From contig NZ_NPMN01000006.1 in assembly GCF_002266425.1 (NCBI RefSeq), positions 1 to 64,000 on the forward strand: 64,000 nucleotides of DNA, given 5' to 3'. The stretch comes from Tissierella sp. P1. Lineage in GTDB: Bacteria; Bacillota; Clostridia; Tissierellales; Tissierellaceae. Made by a program: the position numbers and the translations under genes. Below are positions 27,563-36,214 of the stretch, in pieces. The notes beneath the pieces are model-generated. The model made no database searches. It worked only from the letters and a program-made list of their open reading frames with translations, and was not told the DNA's origin. The stretch's first letter is position 1; the number at the start of each line of letters is the position of its first letter.

Positions 27563-27690
27563 AAAAATGTAGGGTAGGAACTATCCGAATTAACGCCTGT
27601 GGAGATAGTAGGTTGCCAGGTTGAAGAATCAGGAAGGTCTAGTAGCGATGCTAGAAGCACGTGACTTTAGTCATGTGAGGTTCACTATTC
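27440..27690 (+). ncRNA. Probable omega RNA (reRNA) of the IS605 element
   Basis: TnpB guide RNAs overlap the 3' end of tnpB and run to the right end of the element. Here the region after the tnpB stop has structured, less AT-rich sequence with several short inverted pairs, and ends in the right-end hairpin at 27659-27680. The guide would be taken from the sequence just beyond the right end. The limits given are approximate and based on position only. Confidence 0.55.
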
Positions 27691-27800
27691 AAAGTGTTCC
27701 TTATAGGATATCTGAACATTTTATAGAAAAGAAATTAGTTATTATATGCCCCAATTGGGGCATATTAAAATTTAAGCTTAAATTAAAGGAAGATTTATCT

Positions 27801-28133
27801 ATGAACAAGTTTATTTTCATGAACCTCAGGGAAAAATCGCCAAGCGGATGCTTTTCAAAAGTGATAATGTAATTGCCTTTGTTCTAAACATTGCAAAGGG
27901 GGAAATACTACCAGAACACACACCTGGAATCAACCATTTTCCTGCAGGTCATGGAGGGTAATGCCAAGGCTATCACGGATGGCAATGAAACCTCGTTGCA
28001 GGTGGGTGAGTTAATGCAGGTTGATGTGAAGGAAAGTATGCAGGTTATAAACATAGGCGAAGATGTCTCACGCCTTTACGTCACAATTTCACCAATGGGT
28101 TCAGAGGCCTTTGCAACAGGTGCAAATTTTTAA
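27801..28133 (+). pseudogene. Frameshifted cupin-domain protein
   Basis: Three frames together give MNKFIFMN, then PQGKIAKRMLFKSDNVIAF, VLNIAKGEILPEHT, and THLESTIFLQVMEGNAKAI followed by LQVGELMQVDV to the stop at 28133. The pattern, with a Pro-Glu-His-Thr-His metal-binding start, a Gly-rich turn and a second strand pair, is a small cupin. Two frame changes near 27830 and 27920 break it. It lies right after the IS605 element but is not split by it. Confidence 0.65.
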
Positions 28134-28195
28134 TGACTTTTTTCACCATTTATACTACTATACAAAGTTGATAGATAGAAGGTGAGATAAGCATA

Positions 28196-28330
28196 CAGTA
28201 CCTCTGCTTACAAGGAGTGACGAGTTGTAAGTAGAGGTACGTCTCATGCCATGATTGTCCAAGAAGTCGAGCATGGTGAAGGCTGATTGGGAGCAAGCTA
28301 CGACTGAGAGTATAATCCTGATGAGAAGTT
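28196..28330 (+). repeat. Dispersed repeat, 3' module with long hairpin (copy F)
   Basis: A long hairpin at 28196-28239 (stem GTACCTCTGCTTACAA with its near-perfect complement) is followed by GTCTCATGCC, GATTGGGAGCAAGCTACG and GAGAGTATAAT. The latter pieces match the 3' parts of the repeats at 42330-42400 and 53090-53160. The 5' core (ACGACATCATTATTG) is missing. This suggests the family is built of separable modules. Confidence 0.6.
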
Positions 28331-28655
28331 AATATTTGGCAACATCAATCGAGAAGTATTTAATAGATTCCAGAAAAAATTATTGTATCTGATGATGATA
28401 ATAGTAAAACTTATTACAAATTTAATGATACTGAAAAGTTAATGAAAGACTTATGGGGTAGGAAGAATACAAAGAGTCTTGATAAAACAAGGCTTTTTTG
28501 ATATTAAAATCGTAACTTTATTGTTCTGTGTGAGCATGGCCAAGGCAACAGATTTGATAGTAAGTGGTCAGATTGAATGTAATAGTCCTGACCTATACTC
28601 AGTGGTGTATGAGTACATAATTAATTTATCTACTCATACACCATTAAAAATTTAT
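28331..28655. other. Remnant-bearing intergenic stretch
   Basis: A frame without a start around 28372-28480 gives VSDDDNSKTYYKFNDTEKLM, the likely tail of a lost gene. AGTCTTGATAAAACAAGGCTTTTTT around 28470-28498 looks like a weak terminator after it. No other gene is supported. Confidence 0.35.
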
Positions 28656-29228
28656 TTATTTATTTAAGTATTTAAAACTGAGATCTGCTTCGAGGAATCG
28701 CTTTAATTCACGAGATCTTCGAAAGGGCTCAGTGATATCAATGAACAGTAGGTGTACGGCCTCCCAAGTAAAAACCCATCCGCCAATCAATAAGCTTTCA
28801 AGGAAAACCCTTGAAATAATACCGTTTTTCTTAATATTGATTAACGCCCCATATGCAGATAATAGTATGAGGGATATAAAAAGCAAATGGATTGAATTTC
28901 TAACGAGTCTTTTTGTTTTTCTATTCTCTAACCGTTTTAAAGAATTATAGTAATATCGATAGCTCGTGCGGATTAGCTCGTCTTTTTCTTTACTGATTTC
29001 AACTGTATTCAAAGAAAAGACGATTTCCAACTTTTTTCTCAAAGGAATATCTTCTGAACATAAGTCAAGAAATTGTGCTAGCTCAGCATGTATGTCACGC
29101 TTCTTAAAAGCAGAATTATCCCATTCATGAAAAAAATCAATATAATCTTCAAGAGCAATATCTATAATGACACGACCTGTATCAAAGTTTCTCCTATATA
29201 GTGTTTGGTAATTATTGGATTTTTTCAT
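28656..29228 (-). CDS. Membrane protein of unknown function
   Basis: This protein of about 190 residues has a soluble N-terminal part rich in Asp, Glu and Lys (residues 1-115), then two hydrophobic segments. One is around NSIHLLFISLILLSAYGAL, the second around FLESLLIGGWVFTWEAVHLLF. It ends in a basic tail. The gene runs against its neighbours. GAAGGTGA lies 6 bases before the ATG at 29228; the upstream TTG at 29264 has no such site. I do not recognise the family and no catalytic motif is visible. Convergent with the remnant at 28400-28500. Confidence 0.65.
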   Translation of the reverse strand: MKKSNNYQTLYRRNFDTGRVIIDIALEDYIDFFHEWDNSAFKKRDIHAELAQFLDLCSEDIPLRKKLEIVFSLNTVEISKEKDELIRTSYRYYYNSLKRLENRKTKRLVRNSIHLLFISLILLSAYGALINIKKNGIISRVFLESLLIGGWVFTWEAVHLLFIDITEPFRRSRELKRFLEADLSFKYLNK

Positions 29229-29535
29229 TAAATCACCTTCAGGAATCATTAAAATTTTAGACAATTAATAGTATATATTACCTTTAAATACATTATTCGA
29301 TACTGAACAAATTATGGGTATTATTAACCTTAATACATAAGATAATGACTGCAAATTATTAGTAATGTTATCTATTCTAAATTTCAATATATTAGACTCC
29401 TTAAAGGAATGCTTGTAAGGGGAGAAATAATAAAGGAAGTTATGGTATAATAGGAATAATTTAAGAGCTATAAAAACTACATGTGTTAATATATCAAAAT
29501 ACCATTAATGAACTAATATCATTTGAGGGTGAAAT

Positions 29536-29619
29536 ATGTTAAAGAAATGCAGAAGATATAATGAAAGATTAAAATATCAGAGAAGAATAAAAAGAATTAA
29601 TAATGAGAGGGATAGGTAA
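29536..29619 (+). CDS. Possible very small basic peptide (27 codons)
   Basis: ATG at 29536 follows GAGGGTGAAAT and opens 27 codons to a TAG, giving a peptide rich in Arg, Lys and Asn with no hydrophobic part. It stands alone in a gene-free stretch before the repeat at 29760. It could be a leader peptide or chance. Nothing ties it to a family. Confidence 0.25.
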   Translation: MLKKCRRYNERLKYQRRIKRINNERDR

Positions 29620-29749
29620 TAAATTTACAAGGTAGGAATGTTTAACCGTATACGTTTTTAATTACTGAGAAGATGATATCGAGGGTGTAATATAATCCTG
29701 ATGGTGTAACAAAAAGCCCGAATAAATTAAAGATAAAAAACCAATTGTT

Positions 29750-29832
29750 TTAGAAATATACTCTTCCACCAAGGAGGTACTAGATACTTACGACATCATT
29801 ATTGTACTCTCAAGGCATGTTGAAGTCGTTCT
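29750..29832 (+). repeat. Dispersed repeat, copy B
   Basis: The copy holds TCTTCCACCAAGGAGGTACTAG, then ACGACATCATTATTGTACT and CTCAAGGCATGTTGAAGTCG. It is among the best preserved cores of the family. It ends about 100 bases before the Nudix gene. No T-tract terminator follows closely in this copy. Confidence 0.75.
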
Positions 29833-29935
29833 TCTACTATCAAGAAAATAGTGTTGTGATTCTTGCATAATAGATTATTAGTTGAGTAGAGATTTGTAAA
29901 GAGGGATAAATTCAAATTTGTAGAGGAGAGATATG

Positions 29936-30403
29936 ATGCCAAGGGCAAAGTTTCAAATATTAGTAATACCATATGTTATACAAGATGAGCAAATTAAATA
30001 TTGTATGTTTTTGAGGGCGGATATGGGTATTTGGCAATTTATTGCAGGTGGTGGAGAAGATGATGAAACTCCCATAGAAGCTGCGAAAAGAGAATCTAAT
30101 GAAGAGGCAAATATTGCGTATACAACTTCATATTATATGTTGGATACTTGTTGTAGTATTCCTGCTGAATGCTTCAGTGAAGCTGATAGACAGCGATGGG
30201 GAGAGAATTGTTTTGTTATTCCAGAATATTCTTTTGCAGTGAATGTAAATGGAGCAGATCTAAAATTATCACATGAACATATCAAATATGAATGGCTTGA
30301 TTATGAATCAGCAAGAAAATTGTTGAAATATGATAGTAATAAAACTGCCCTTGGTGAATTGAATACCAGAATTAAAAGAGGATTACTTGGTGAAAAGAAA
30401 TAG
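29936..30403 (+). CDS. Nudix hydrolase (NudB / dNTP pyrophosphohydrolase-like)
   Basis: This 155-residue protein carries a full Nudix box, GGGEDDETPIEAAKRESNEE, near residues 40-60, with the REx2EE metal-binding core. It begins with PRAKFQILVIPYV, as in small nucleotide pyrophosphohydrolases related to NudB. It would split a nucleoside diphosphate linked to another group into a monophosphate plus the rest. GAGGAG at 29923-29928 favours ATG 29936 over 29933. It stands alone between two copies of the dispersed repeat, so it is not linked to the biosynthetic island by operon. Confidence 0.85.
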   Translation: MPRAKFQILVIPYVIQDEQIKYCMFLRADMGIWQFIAGGGEDDETPIEAAKRESNEEANIAYTTSYYMLDTCCSIPAECFSEADRQRWGENCFVIPEYSFAVNVNGADLKLSHEHIKYEWLDYESARKLLKYDSNKTALGELNTRIKRGLLGEKK

Positions 30404-30700
30404 CATAACAGATTTCTTTTAAATAATATACAAAAAGTAATAATAAAAAAATGTAATTTTTGCTAATATGCAGAAATAATGATAGTGAGAGTAGTATTGA
30501 TGATTATATAAGATCTTTTAGTTATAATTATTTTCCTAGAACGAAGATATTGTACAAAGGAGCATAATATCTAATTTGCCAAAACTCTTATTGATATTTA
30601 GCGTGATTTGAATAGAAGAAAACAGGTTTAATTATAAAAGTTATTAATTTGGATTATATTCAACAAATAGCTAGAAGTTGGGTTTTAAAAAGTAACTTTA
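30404..30700. other. Gene-free stretch between Nudix gene and repeat C
   Basis: No supported frame, RNA or strong hairpin. The DNA is very AT-rich and stops occur in all frames. Confidence 0.4.
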
Positions 30701-30815
30701 TTAGAAACCTTTCCACCAAGGGGTTACTATATACATACGACATCTTTATTATCCTCTCAAGGCATGTTGAGACGGTAGCATTGATAACAAGGGCGTAAGC
30801 CTTGATTTTACAGGG
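30700..30815 (+). repeat. Dispersed repeat, copy C with short hairpin
   Basis: The core reads CTTTCCACCAAGGGGTTACTA, then ACGACATCTTTATTATCCTCTC and AAGGCATGTTGAGACGG. It is followed by CAAGGGCGTAAGCCTTGATTTT, a small stem with a short T run. This copy ends about 160 bases before a broken kinase gene. Confidence 0.7.
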
Positions 30816-30973
30816 GGTTAATGAATTACATCTAAATCAACCACTCAGCTAAAAGTGTGTTTTTTCTTTTGAGGGAACATATCGAGGGGAGGAAAAAGCA
30901 CGAATGGTTAAGTGGATAGTATAGATAATATTAACAGGGTTAAGGAGCTAGAATGGATATAAAGGGGTGTGTG

Positions 30974-31551
30974 ATGGATAAAGAGGTATTAAACATGATC
31001 AATAAGCCATTTATTTTAGCTGTAAACGCAATATCAGGCGGTGGAAAAACAACAATCGTAAAGGAATTACAAAGAAAATTACCAAAGTCAAAAGCGTTGT
31101 TTTTTGATGACAGAAATTATTACTCTGATAGTGGTATAGAAGATATCTGCAAGTGGATTGAAGAGGGGGCAGATGTAAATAAATTCAACCTCGATTTGTT
31201 AGCAGAGGATATTGAAAAACTGATAAAGGAAAATCTTAATTATATTATTATGGATTATCCTTTTGGTTATAGACACAAGACGATTTCAAAATATTTAGAT
31301 TTTTCTATATCCATCGATACTCCTTTGGATATTGCATTGGCAAGAAGAATTATTAGGGATTATAGTACAACTTCAATCTAGAATGTCTTTGATGATATGA
31401 GACAATACTTAATACAAGATAAAAAAGCTTATCTGTATGGTTTAGATGAAACAAAAGAAAAGGCTGATTATGTAATTGATGGCAGCAAATCATTAGATGG
31501 TATTGTATCAGAGATTATGGAAAAGTTAATCCATATTAATCCTGCAGGATA
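30974..31551 (+). pseudogene. P-loop (uridine-kinase-like) protein with an in-frame stop
   Basis: The N-terminal half has Walker A in NAISGGGKTTIV near residues 20-31, FFDDRNYYSD, and IIMDYPFGYRHKTI, then IALARRIIRD, as in small uridine/panthothenate-kinase-like proteins. A TAG at 31379-31381 interrupts it. The same frame then continues with NVFDDMRQYLIQDKK and DYVIDGSKSLDGIV to a stop at 31551, so a single point change seems to have killed an otherwise whole gene of about 192 codons. The substrate is not known. Confidence 0.8.
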
Positions 31552-31630
31552 AGCATATTTAAAGGTATTATGAGTCAGCTTATTCTATATACGATACTTA
31601 CAATACGATAGAGGTATCCATGAAATAGAA

Positions 31631-32168
31631 TGGCAGAAATAAAAAAAGAAAAATACCTGAAGCAGAGAAAGCTGCTTATGGAGGAAAGAAAAAAGAGGTA
31701 ATAGATACGGCAAAAAAGCTTTTTCTGGAAAAAGGACTGAATAATGTAACTATGAATGACATTATGAATGAAGCCGGATTAAGTAAAGCCGTTACTATGA
31801 TAGCATACATCCCATCGCCTTTGAGGCGGAATACGAAATGCTGCAGGAAATATTCAGCAATCTGAAACTCATTGATATAACTTAACCGCAATGGCGGCGA
31901 AGCCATAAAGGAAATTCTTCTGATCATGGTGGACAGATTTATTCATCATATAAAGGCCTACCGTTATATCAGTATCCGAACGATAATCTGTCACAGGAAT
32001 ATAACAAGGTGATACAGTCCATTATTGATGCCAATATGAGCGGGGAGAGGGTTAAGGAGCAATATGACGAAGCCTAAACCTACGTAAGCGTCATTTTTGC
32101 TTATCTGCAGAAGCTGGCTCACTGTAAGGAAATCATTGACAAAGGGGAAATTGACGTTATTGAGTGAT
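31631..32168 (+). pseudogene. TetR-family regulator remnant
   Basis: Pieces in several frames give MAEIKK, then KKEVIDTAKKLFLEKGLNNV and a DIMNEAGLSK helix-turn-helix (31690-31790). These are followed by FEAEYEMLQEIF, and a C-terminal stretch with YNKVIQSIIDANMSGERVKEQYDEA and VIFAYLQKLAHCKEI. This is a typical TetR layout with at least three frame breaks. No target can be named. Confidence 0.7.
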
Positions 32169-32278
32169 TAAATATCGTAAGGAGGATGGTTCACAAGCTA
32201 TTGAAATAAATGAAAGGCATAGGATGAATTGAACAGCACCCTGTCAAGTAGACAGTTAAAATAATAAAACGACTGGAC

Positions 32279-32657
32279 TGAACCCGATTAGGTAGACTTG
32301 ATAAATAGTCTATTTAGTCAGGTTCAGTTTTTCATATTCTAAAGGAGATAAATATCCAAGAGCAGAATACCTTCCCTTTCTATTATAAGATAGCTCTATA
32401 TATTCAAATATAGCCTTTTTAGCTTCCTCTCGTGTAGCAAAACTTTGTTATCGCTTCATTTATCCATCTGTACATCATATCTCTAGATAGATCTAACTCC
32501 TTAGCTATACGTGATGTTTTCTTACCTTCCTCAATAACTTGTTTAACAACTTGAACTTTAAATTCCTTACTATACTTTTTTCTAGACATAAAACACCCAT
32601 CTTAATGAAAGTATTGATTGAATCTACTTAATCTATACGTCTACTAAAAGGGGTTCA
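32279..32657 (-). mobile_element. IS3-family deletion derivative with both end repeats
   Basis: Inverted ends TGAACCCGATTAGGTAGAC (32279-32297) and the complement of TGAACCCCTTTTAGTAGAC (32639-32657) enclose 379 bases. On the minus strand the right part gives the orfA start MSRKKYSKEFKVQVVKQVI, and the left part the last 40 residues of orfB (SYNRKGRYSALGYLSPLEY). Everything between is deleted. It looks like a short non-autonomous element that could be moved by a full IS3 copy elsewhere. Confidence 0.75.
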
Positions 32658-32723
32658 GTACAGGGTCTAATTTAGTTTTACAATTAACTATATTATATTT
32701 TTTATATTATTTTTAAGATTTTG

Positions 32724-32752
32724 TTGACATTACTAGAATAGTATGATACCAT
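32724..32752 (+). promoter_or_regulatory. Promoter of the amino-acid transporter leader
   Basis: TTGACA at 32724-32729 is followed after 17 bases by TACCAT at 32747-32752. The -35 is perfect and the -10 is weak. It sits 30 bases before a short leader gene and about 330 bases before the transporter gene, so it would start the regulated leader transcript. Confidence 0.6.
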
Positions 32753-32781
32753 GATATAAATTTACCAAGAGGAGGATTATT

Positions 32782-32850
32782 ATGAATATTAAAATAAATA
32801 TATCTGTTTCAAAATTGAATAATCTACTCTTATTAGCTAACTTAGGATAG
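32782..32850 (+). CDS. Leucine-rich leader peptide of the transporter operon
   Basis: A good GAGGAGG site (32769-32775) precedes ATG 32782. The frame gives 22 residues ending in SKLNNLLLLANLG, with six Leu codons within ten positions (TTG, CTA, CTC, TTA, TTA, TTA), then TAG. The peptide is followed by alternative hairpins and two T-tract hairpins before the transporter gene. This is the usual design of ribosome-mediated attenuation, with leucine as the likely sensed amino acid. Confidence 0.6.
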   Translation: MNIKINISVSKLNNLLLLANLG

Positions 32851-33030
32851 CGATTGTATATATAGATACGTTACATACTACTATAGGTGCAATCGCAAAA
32901 ACAGGCGTTTTGCATCTATGGTGGCTAATTATTTGTATTGAAATAAATGGAGTCCCATAGATAAACTATGGGACTTTTGTAATATCCTAGGTAAAAAGGT
33001 CTCATAGTATAAACTATGGGGCTTTTTTAT
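32849..33030 (+). terminator. Attenuator region with two tandem terminator-like hairpins
   Basis: After the leader peptide, GCGATTG can pair with CAATCGC near 32900, and AGGTGCAA with TTGCATCT, two overlapping choices. Then come two similar hairpins: AGTCCCATAG...CTATGGGACT with TTTTG (32951-32978) and GGTCTCATAG...CTATGGGGC with TTTTTT (32999-33028). Both are close copies of each other, suggesting a duplicated terminator that must be overcome to express the transporter. Confidence 0.65.
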
Positions 33031-33083
33031 TTATAAATATCAGCATTTGAAAAATTCAGACAAAATATTTGGGAGGAATAAAA

Positions 33084-34577
33084 ATGAAAAAATCCAGAGA
33101 ACAATGGGGGACAAAAGCAGGGTTCCTACTTGCAGCTATTGGTTCTGCCGTAGGGCTAGGTAATATATGGAGATTTCCTTATGTGGCTTATTCAAATGGA
33201 GGTGGAGCTTTCTTAATTCCATATTTTTTTGCCATATTCACGGCAGGAATACCTCTATTAATTCTTGAATATGGAATGGGTCATAAATTTAGAGGTTCAA
33301 CACCACTTGCAATATCAAGGGCAAATAAAAAATGGGAATGGATTGGTTGGTGGCCTATAATTAGCGCAGTTATAATTTTATCTTATTATTCAATGATTTT
33401 GAGCTTGGCTATAAAGTACTTAACATTAAGCTTTAAAAGAGTATGGGGAAATGACACCAATAGTTATTTTTATAATGAAGTATTAAATTTATCATCATCA
33501 CCTTTCGATTTTGGAAGTATAGTTGTTCCAATATTAATAGGAATAACTTTGGTTTGGTTAATTAACTGGTTTATATGTTATAAAGGAATAAAAGCTGGAA
33601 TTGAAAAATTAAGTAAAATATTATTACCAGCTCTATTAATAATAATGATAATTATAGTAATAAAAGGGGTAACTTTAGAAGGTGCTTCTTTAGGCTTAAA
33701 CACACTGTTTACACCTGATTGGCAAAAAGTTAAAGATCCTAAAGTTTGGATTGCAGCATATGGACAAGTATTTTTTTCATTAAGTATAGCTACAGGAATT
33801 ATGATGACTTATTCCAGTTACCTTCCTGAAAAAACAGATATAAATAATAGTGCATTTATGACTGCTTTTGCCAATTGTGGCTTTGAATTTTTATCTGCAA
33901 TAGGGGTTTTTGCAATACTTGGATTTATGGCAACAAATCAAGGAGTATCTGTTGATAAAGTTGCATCTGATGGTATAGGACTTGCATTTATAGCATTTCC
34001 TAAAGTATTTTCAGTAATGGGCAGCTGGGGAAACATACTATCTGTATTATTTTTTACTTGCTTAATATTTGCAGGATTAACATCAGCAGTATCCTTAGTT
34101 GAAGCGATTTCTTCAGCCATAATAGATAAAACAGGATGGGAACGTAAAAAAGTAGTAACAGGAATTTTGCTAGTTGGATTTGTTATAAGTATCTCCTTTG
34201 CAACTAGAGCAGGATTATACTTATTAGATATTATGGATAACTTTATTAATAACTATGGAATAGTTGTAGTTGGATTACTAGAAACTATCTTAGTAGGATG
34301 GATTGTAAAACCTAAGACAATTCGTGACCATACAAATTCAGTATCTTATTATAGAATAGGAAAATGGTGGGATGTATTTATTAAATGTATAAATCCAATT
34401 GTTTTAACTTTCATTCTAGTACAAAGTCTTATTACAGAAATGCATACACCTTATGGTGGATATGATTTGCAAGCATTGTTTGTTTATGGATGGGGAATTA
34501 TTTTAATAGGAATTACCGGAGCGGTCTTAATAAGTAAACAACCTTGGAGAGATAATATTAATTTAAAGAATGAATAA
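33084..34577 (+). CDS. Neurotransmitter:sodium symporter (NSS) family amino-acid transporter
   Basis: This membrane protein of 497 residues has 11-12 helices. It starts with REQWGTKAGFLLAAIGSAVGLGNIWRFPYVAYSNGGG split over helices 1 and 2, the sodium- and substrate-binding region of NSS (LeuT-type) carriers. It couples inward sodium flow to amino-acid uptake. Because a small MetS-type subunit follows 16 bases downstream, it resembles the MetP methionine/alanine carrier of corynebacteria, but substrate cannot be read from sequence. GGGAGG points to ATG 33084. A leucine-rich leader peptide upstream suggests regulation by amino-acid supply. Confidence 0.9.
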   Translation: MKKSREQWGTKAGFLLAAIGSAVGLGNIWRFPYVAYSNGGGAFLIPYFFAIFTAGIPLLILEYGMGHKFRGSTPLAISRANKKWEWIGWWPIISAVIILSYYSMILSLAIKYLTLSFKRVWGNDTNSYFYNEVLNLSSSPFDFGSIVVPILIGITLVWLINWFICYKGIKAGIEKLSKILLPALLIIMIIIVIKGVTLEGASLGLNTLFTPDWQKVKDPKVWIAAYGQVFFSLSIATGIMMTYSSYLPEKTDINNSAFMTAFANCGFEFLSAIGVFAILGFMATNQGVSVDKVASDGIGLAFIAFPKVFSVMGSWGNILSVLFFTCLIFAGLTSAVSLVEAISSAIIDKTGWERKKVVTGILLVGFVISISFATRAGLYLLDIMDNFINNYGIVVVGLLETILVGWIVKPKTIRDHTNSVSYYRIGKWWDVFIKCINPIVLTFILVQSLITEMHTPYGGYDLQALFVYGWGIILIGITGAVLISKQPWRDNINLKNE

Positions 34578-34593
34578 AGGTGTGGTGATAAAA

Positions 34594-34701
34594 ATGACGT
34601 TAAGTGCAACGATATTCTTTGGTATAGGTGCAACAGTACTTTGGGGAGGATTATTGATTACTATAATAATCTCAATGAAAAAAGATAGCTATTCAGATTA
34701 A
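34594..34701 (+). CDS. Small membrane subunit of NSS transporter (MetS-like)
   Basis: This 35-codon gene is preceded by AGGTGTGGTG and starts 16 bases after the transporter gene. It encodes MTLSATIFFGIGATVLWGG followed by a hydrophobic stretch and a charged tail (KKDSYSD): a single membrane helix. MetS of the MetPS methionine/alanine uptake system has the same size, position and Trp-Gly-Gly pattern. It probably stabilises or assists the large subunit. Confidence 0.8.
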   Translation: MTLSATIFFGIGATVLWGGLLITIIISMKKDSYSD

Positions 34702-34702
34702 T

Positions 34703-35388
34703 ATCACAGAAAAAATTGATTTTCTAAATAATGAAATAAGGAAAATTAGATGTTTAGAAGATGAGAATGGTAATAAGAATTCCCTTATAGTCATAGGAAA
34801 TAAAGGACAGCTTAAGATAGTTCCTTTATATGAAGATTCAAAAGTTATAAAAGCGGAATTGAATGATTTAAAAGGAATTTTGTTTGATGTTCAATATAAG
34901 AATTCATGCAATAGCTGAAATTACACCTTTTTTGACCAGTACAAACAATACAATCAAGCATGGTGCAGAATTTGCTATAAGTATGCTGAGTAAGAAATTT
35001 GATAGTTCATATATAGTGAACAGCGTCGACTGCATTAAAGGTTTTGCACTTTTTAATGATTACTCCGACTATGGAAGCTATAATGAATTATGGATGATTA
35101 AGAATGATAAGCTATCAAAGCTTTATTCTTTTACAGAGTCGCAAACATATATTGATACGACTGAAGCAATTAAAGTTTCCCCAGATAATGATAAAATAGC
35201 AGTACAAACATCTACCAGGAGAATAAACTCACTCAATATTATTGATTTAAACAATGAAAAAGCCAGTCCTGAAATCATGAAATTAGCCATAGAAAAAGTG
35301 CGATGGCTAACAAAAATTACAGTAATACCTATCCAGATGGACAATATAGCTGGTATGGCAACCTAAAATGGATTGACAATAATAAGTA
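34703..35388 (+). pseudogene. Broken gene of unknown function (beta-propeller-like stretches)
   Basis: Open stretches in two or three frames read KIDFLNNEIRKIRCLEDENG, GFALFNDYSDYGSYNELWMI and SPDNDKIAVQTSTRRINSLN, and near the end PDGQYSWYGNLKWIDNN. The Ser-Pro-Asp-Asn-Asp-Lys-Ile-Ala phrase is common in propeller repeats of secreted proteins. No signal peptide is left and frame changes occur near 34900 and 35310. I cannot name the family. Confidence 0.45.
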
Positions 35389-35653
35389 GAGTTTGAGGCA
35401 TGCCTTGCTTATAATTATATGGGAATAATTGAACACATAATTGTAAAATATAATGTTTTAGATAATTCTTTAGAATATATAAGCCAGTAGATATATGATT
35501 ACTAGAAGGAATTATATATATGTTCTGCGACTACATTTGCATTTAATAAGTACACTGTAAAAATGATGAAATAGGGAGCCGAGGAAATCTTACATATGAT
35601 TATTGGGCTGCCACGAATAAAAAAGAAGTCTCAACTTTTGAGAGCAAATAGAT
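35389..35653. other. Gene-free stretch
   Basis: Short open stretches occur but none has a start with a ribosome binding site. It may hold the remains of the gene whose end lies at 35654-35839. Confidence 0.3.
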
Positions 35654-35839
35654 ATGATATTGATTGAGAATGATAATAATATTACTATAGTTTATACTTC
35701 TAAAGAATTCCAACCTATGTCAGAAACATTTTATGATAAGTATGCTTTTGTGGGACCCTCAGTGAGGGATTTGAAGGTATTTATGGAGAGGGGATATAAG
35801 GTAGATAAGGCAAAGTTAATGGACATGTTGAAGTTATAA
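35654..35839 (+). CDS. Hypothetical short protein or gene fragment
   Basis: The frame of 61 codons starts at 35654 without a convincing ribosome binding site. It contains ITIVYTSKEFQPMSETFYDKYAFVG and ends KAKLMDMLKL. It may be the end of a larger broken gene. No family is recognised. Confidence 0.3.
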   Translation: MILIENDNNITIVYTSKEFQPMSETFYDKYAFVGPSVRDLKVFMERGYKVDKAKLMDMLKL

Positions 35840-35952
35840 TCCTGTTGCAAGAAAATTGTCCTAGTATAATTAAGTCTTGCTTTTTGTAATAAACATTTGC
35901 TTTTATTAAAAAGATTGAATGAGTGATTGAAAAAAGTGAAAATGATGATTGA

Positions 35953-35999
35953 TTAAAAGCAAAACTTTACTATAATTTTAATAAAGTCTTGCTTTTTTA
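35953..35999 (+). terminator. Rho-independent terminator
   Basis: AAAAGCAAAACTTTA pairs with TAAAGTCTTGCTTTT, followed by a T-rich run (GCTTTTTTATTT). The stem has about 14 pairs with one mismatch. It would end transcription from the remnant genes upstream and insulate the hydrolase gene. Confidence 0.6.
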
Positions 36000-36214
36000 T
36001 TTGGGGGTAAATGGGAAAAATAAGTGGAAAAAAGCAAATTACTATTATATAATGGAACGAAGGAATGAGGGGTACAGGGTGCGAAAAAGTAAGAGTCTAT
36101 TTCAAAAATGCAAAATTAATAAAAGTGGATATAACAGGATAAAACCCCATCAGACAATTTTAAAATCAGGGAGTATAGTTTCAGGTAATAAATTATAGTA
36201 GTGGAGGCAGAGAA

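Larger units (their letters stand above)
25860..27690 (+). mobile_element. IS200/IS605-type element with dead tnpA and intact tnpB
   Basis: The left end shows a hairpin at 25871-25890 (CTCGTGACTTCAGTCGTGGG) and the right end a related one at 27659-27680 (CACGTGACTTTAGTCATGTG). Between them lie a tnpA-like gene and tnpB. Such subterminal imperfect hairpins and gene order are typical of IS605-group elements, which move as single-stranded circles. The exact cleavage ends cannot be set without the empty site. The element sits next to a broken cupin gene. Confidence 0.8.

Noticed and set aside
29933-30403. Nudix hydrolase as part of the nucleotide island (MazZ-like role)
   Set aside because: It lies 7 kb away beyond IS debris, next to repeats, and has the wrong family (Nudix rather than MazG), so linkage is not supported.
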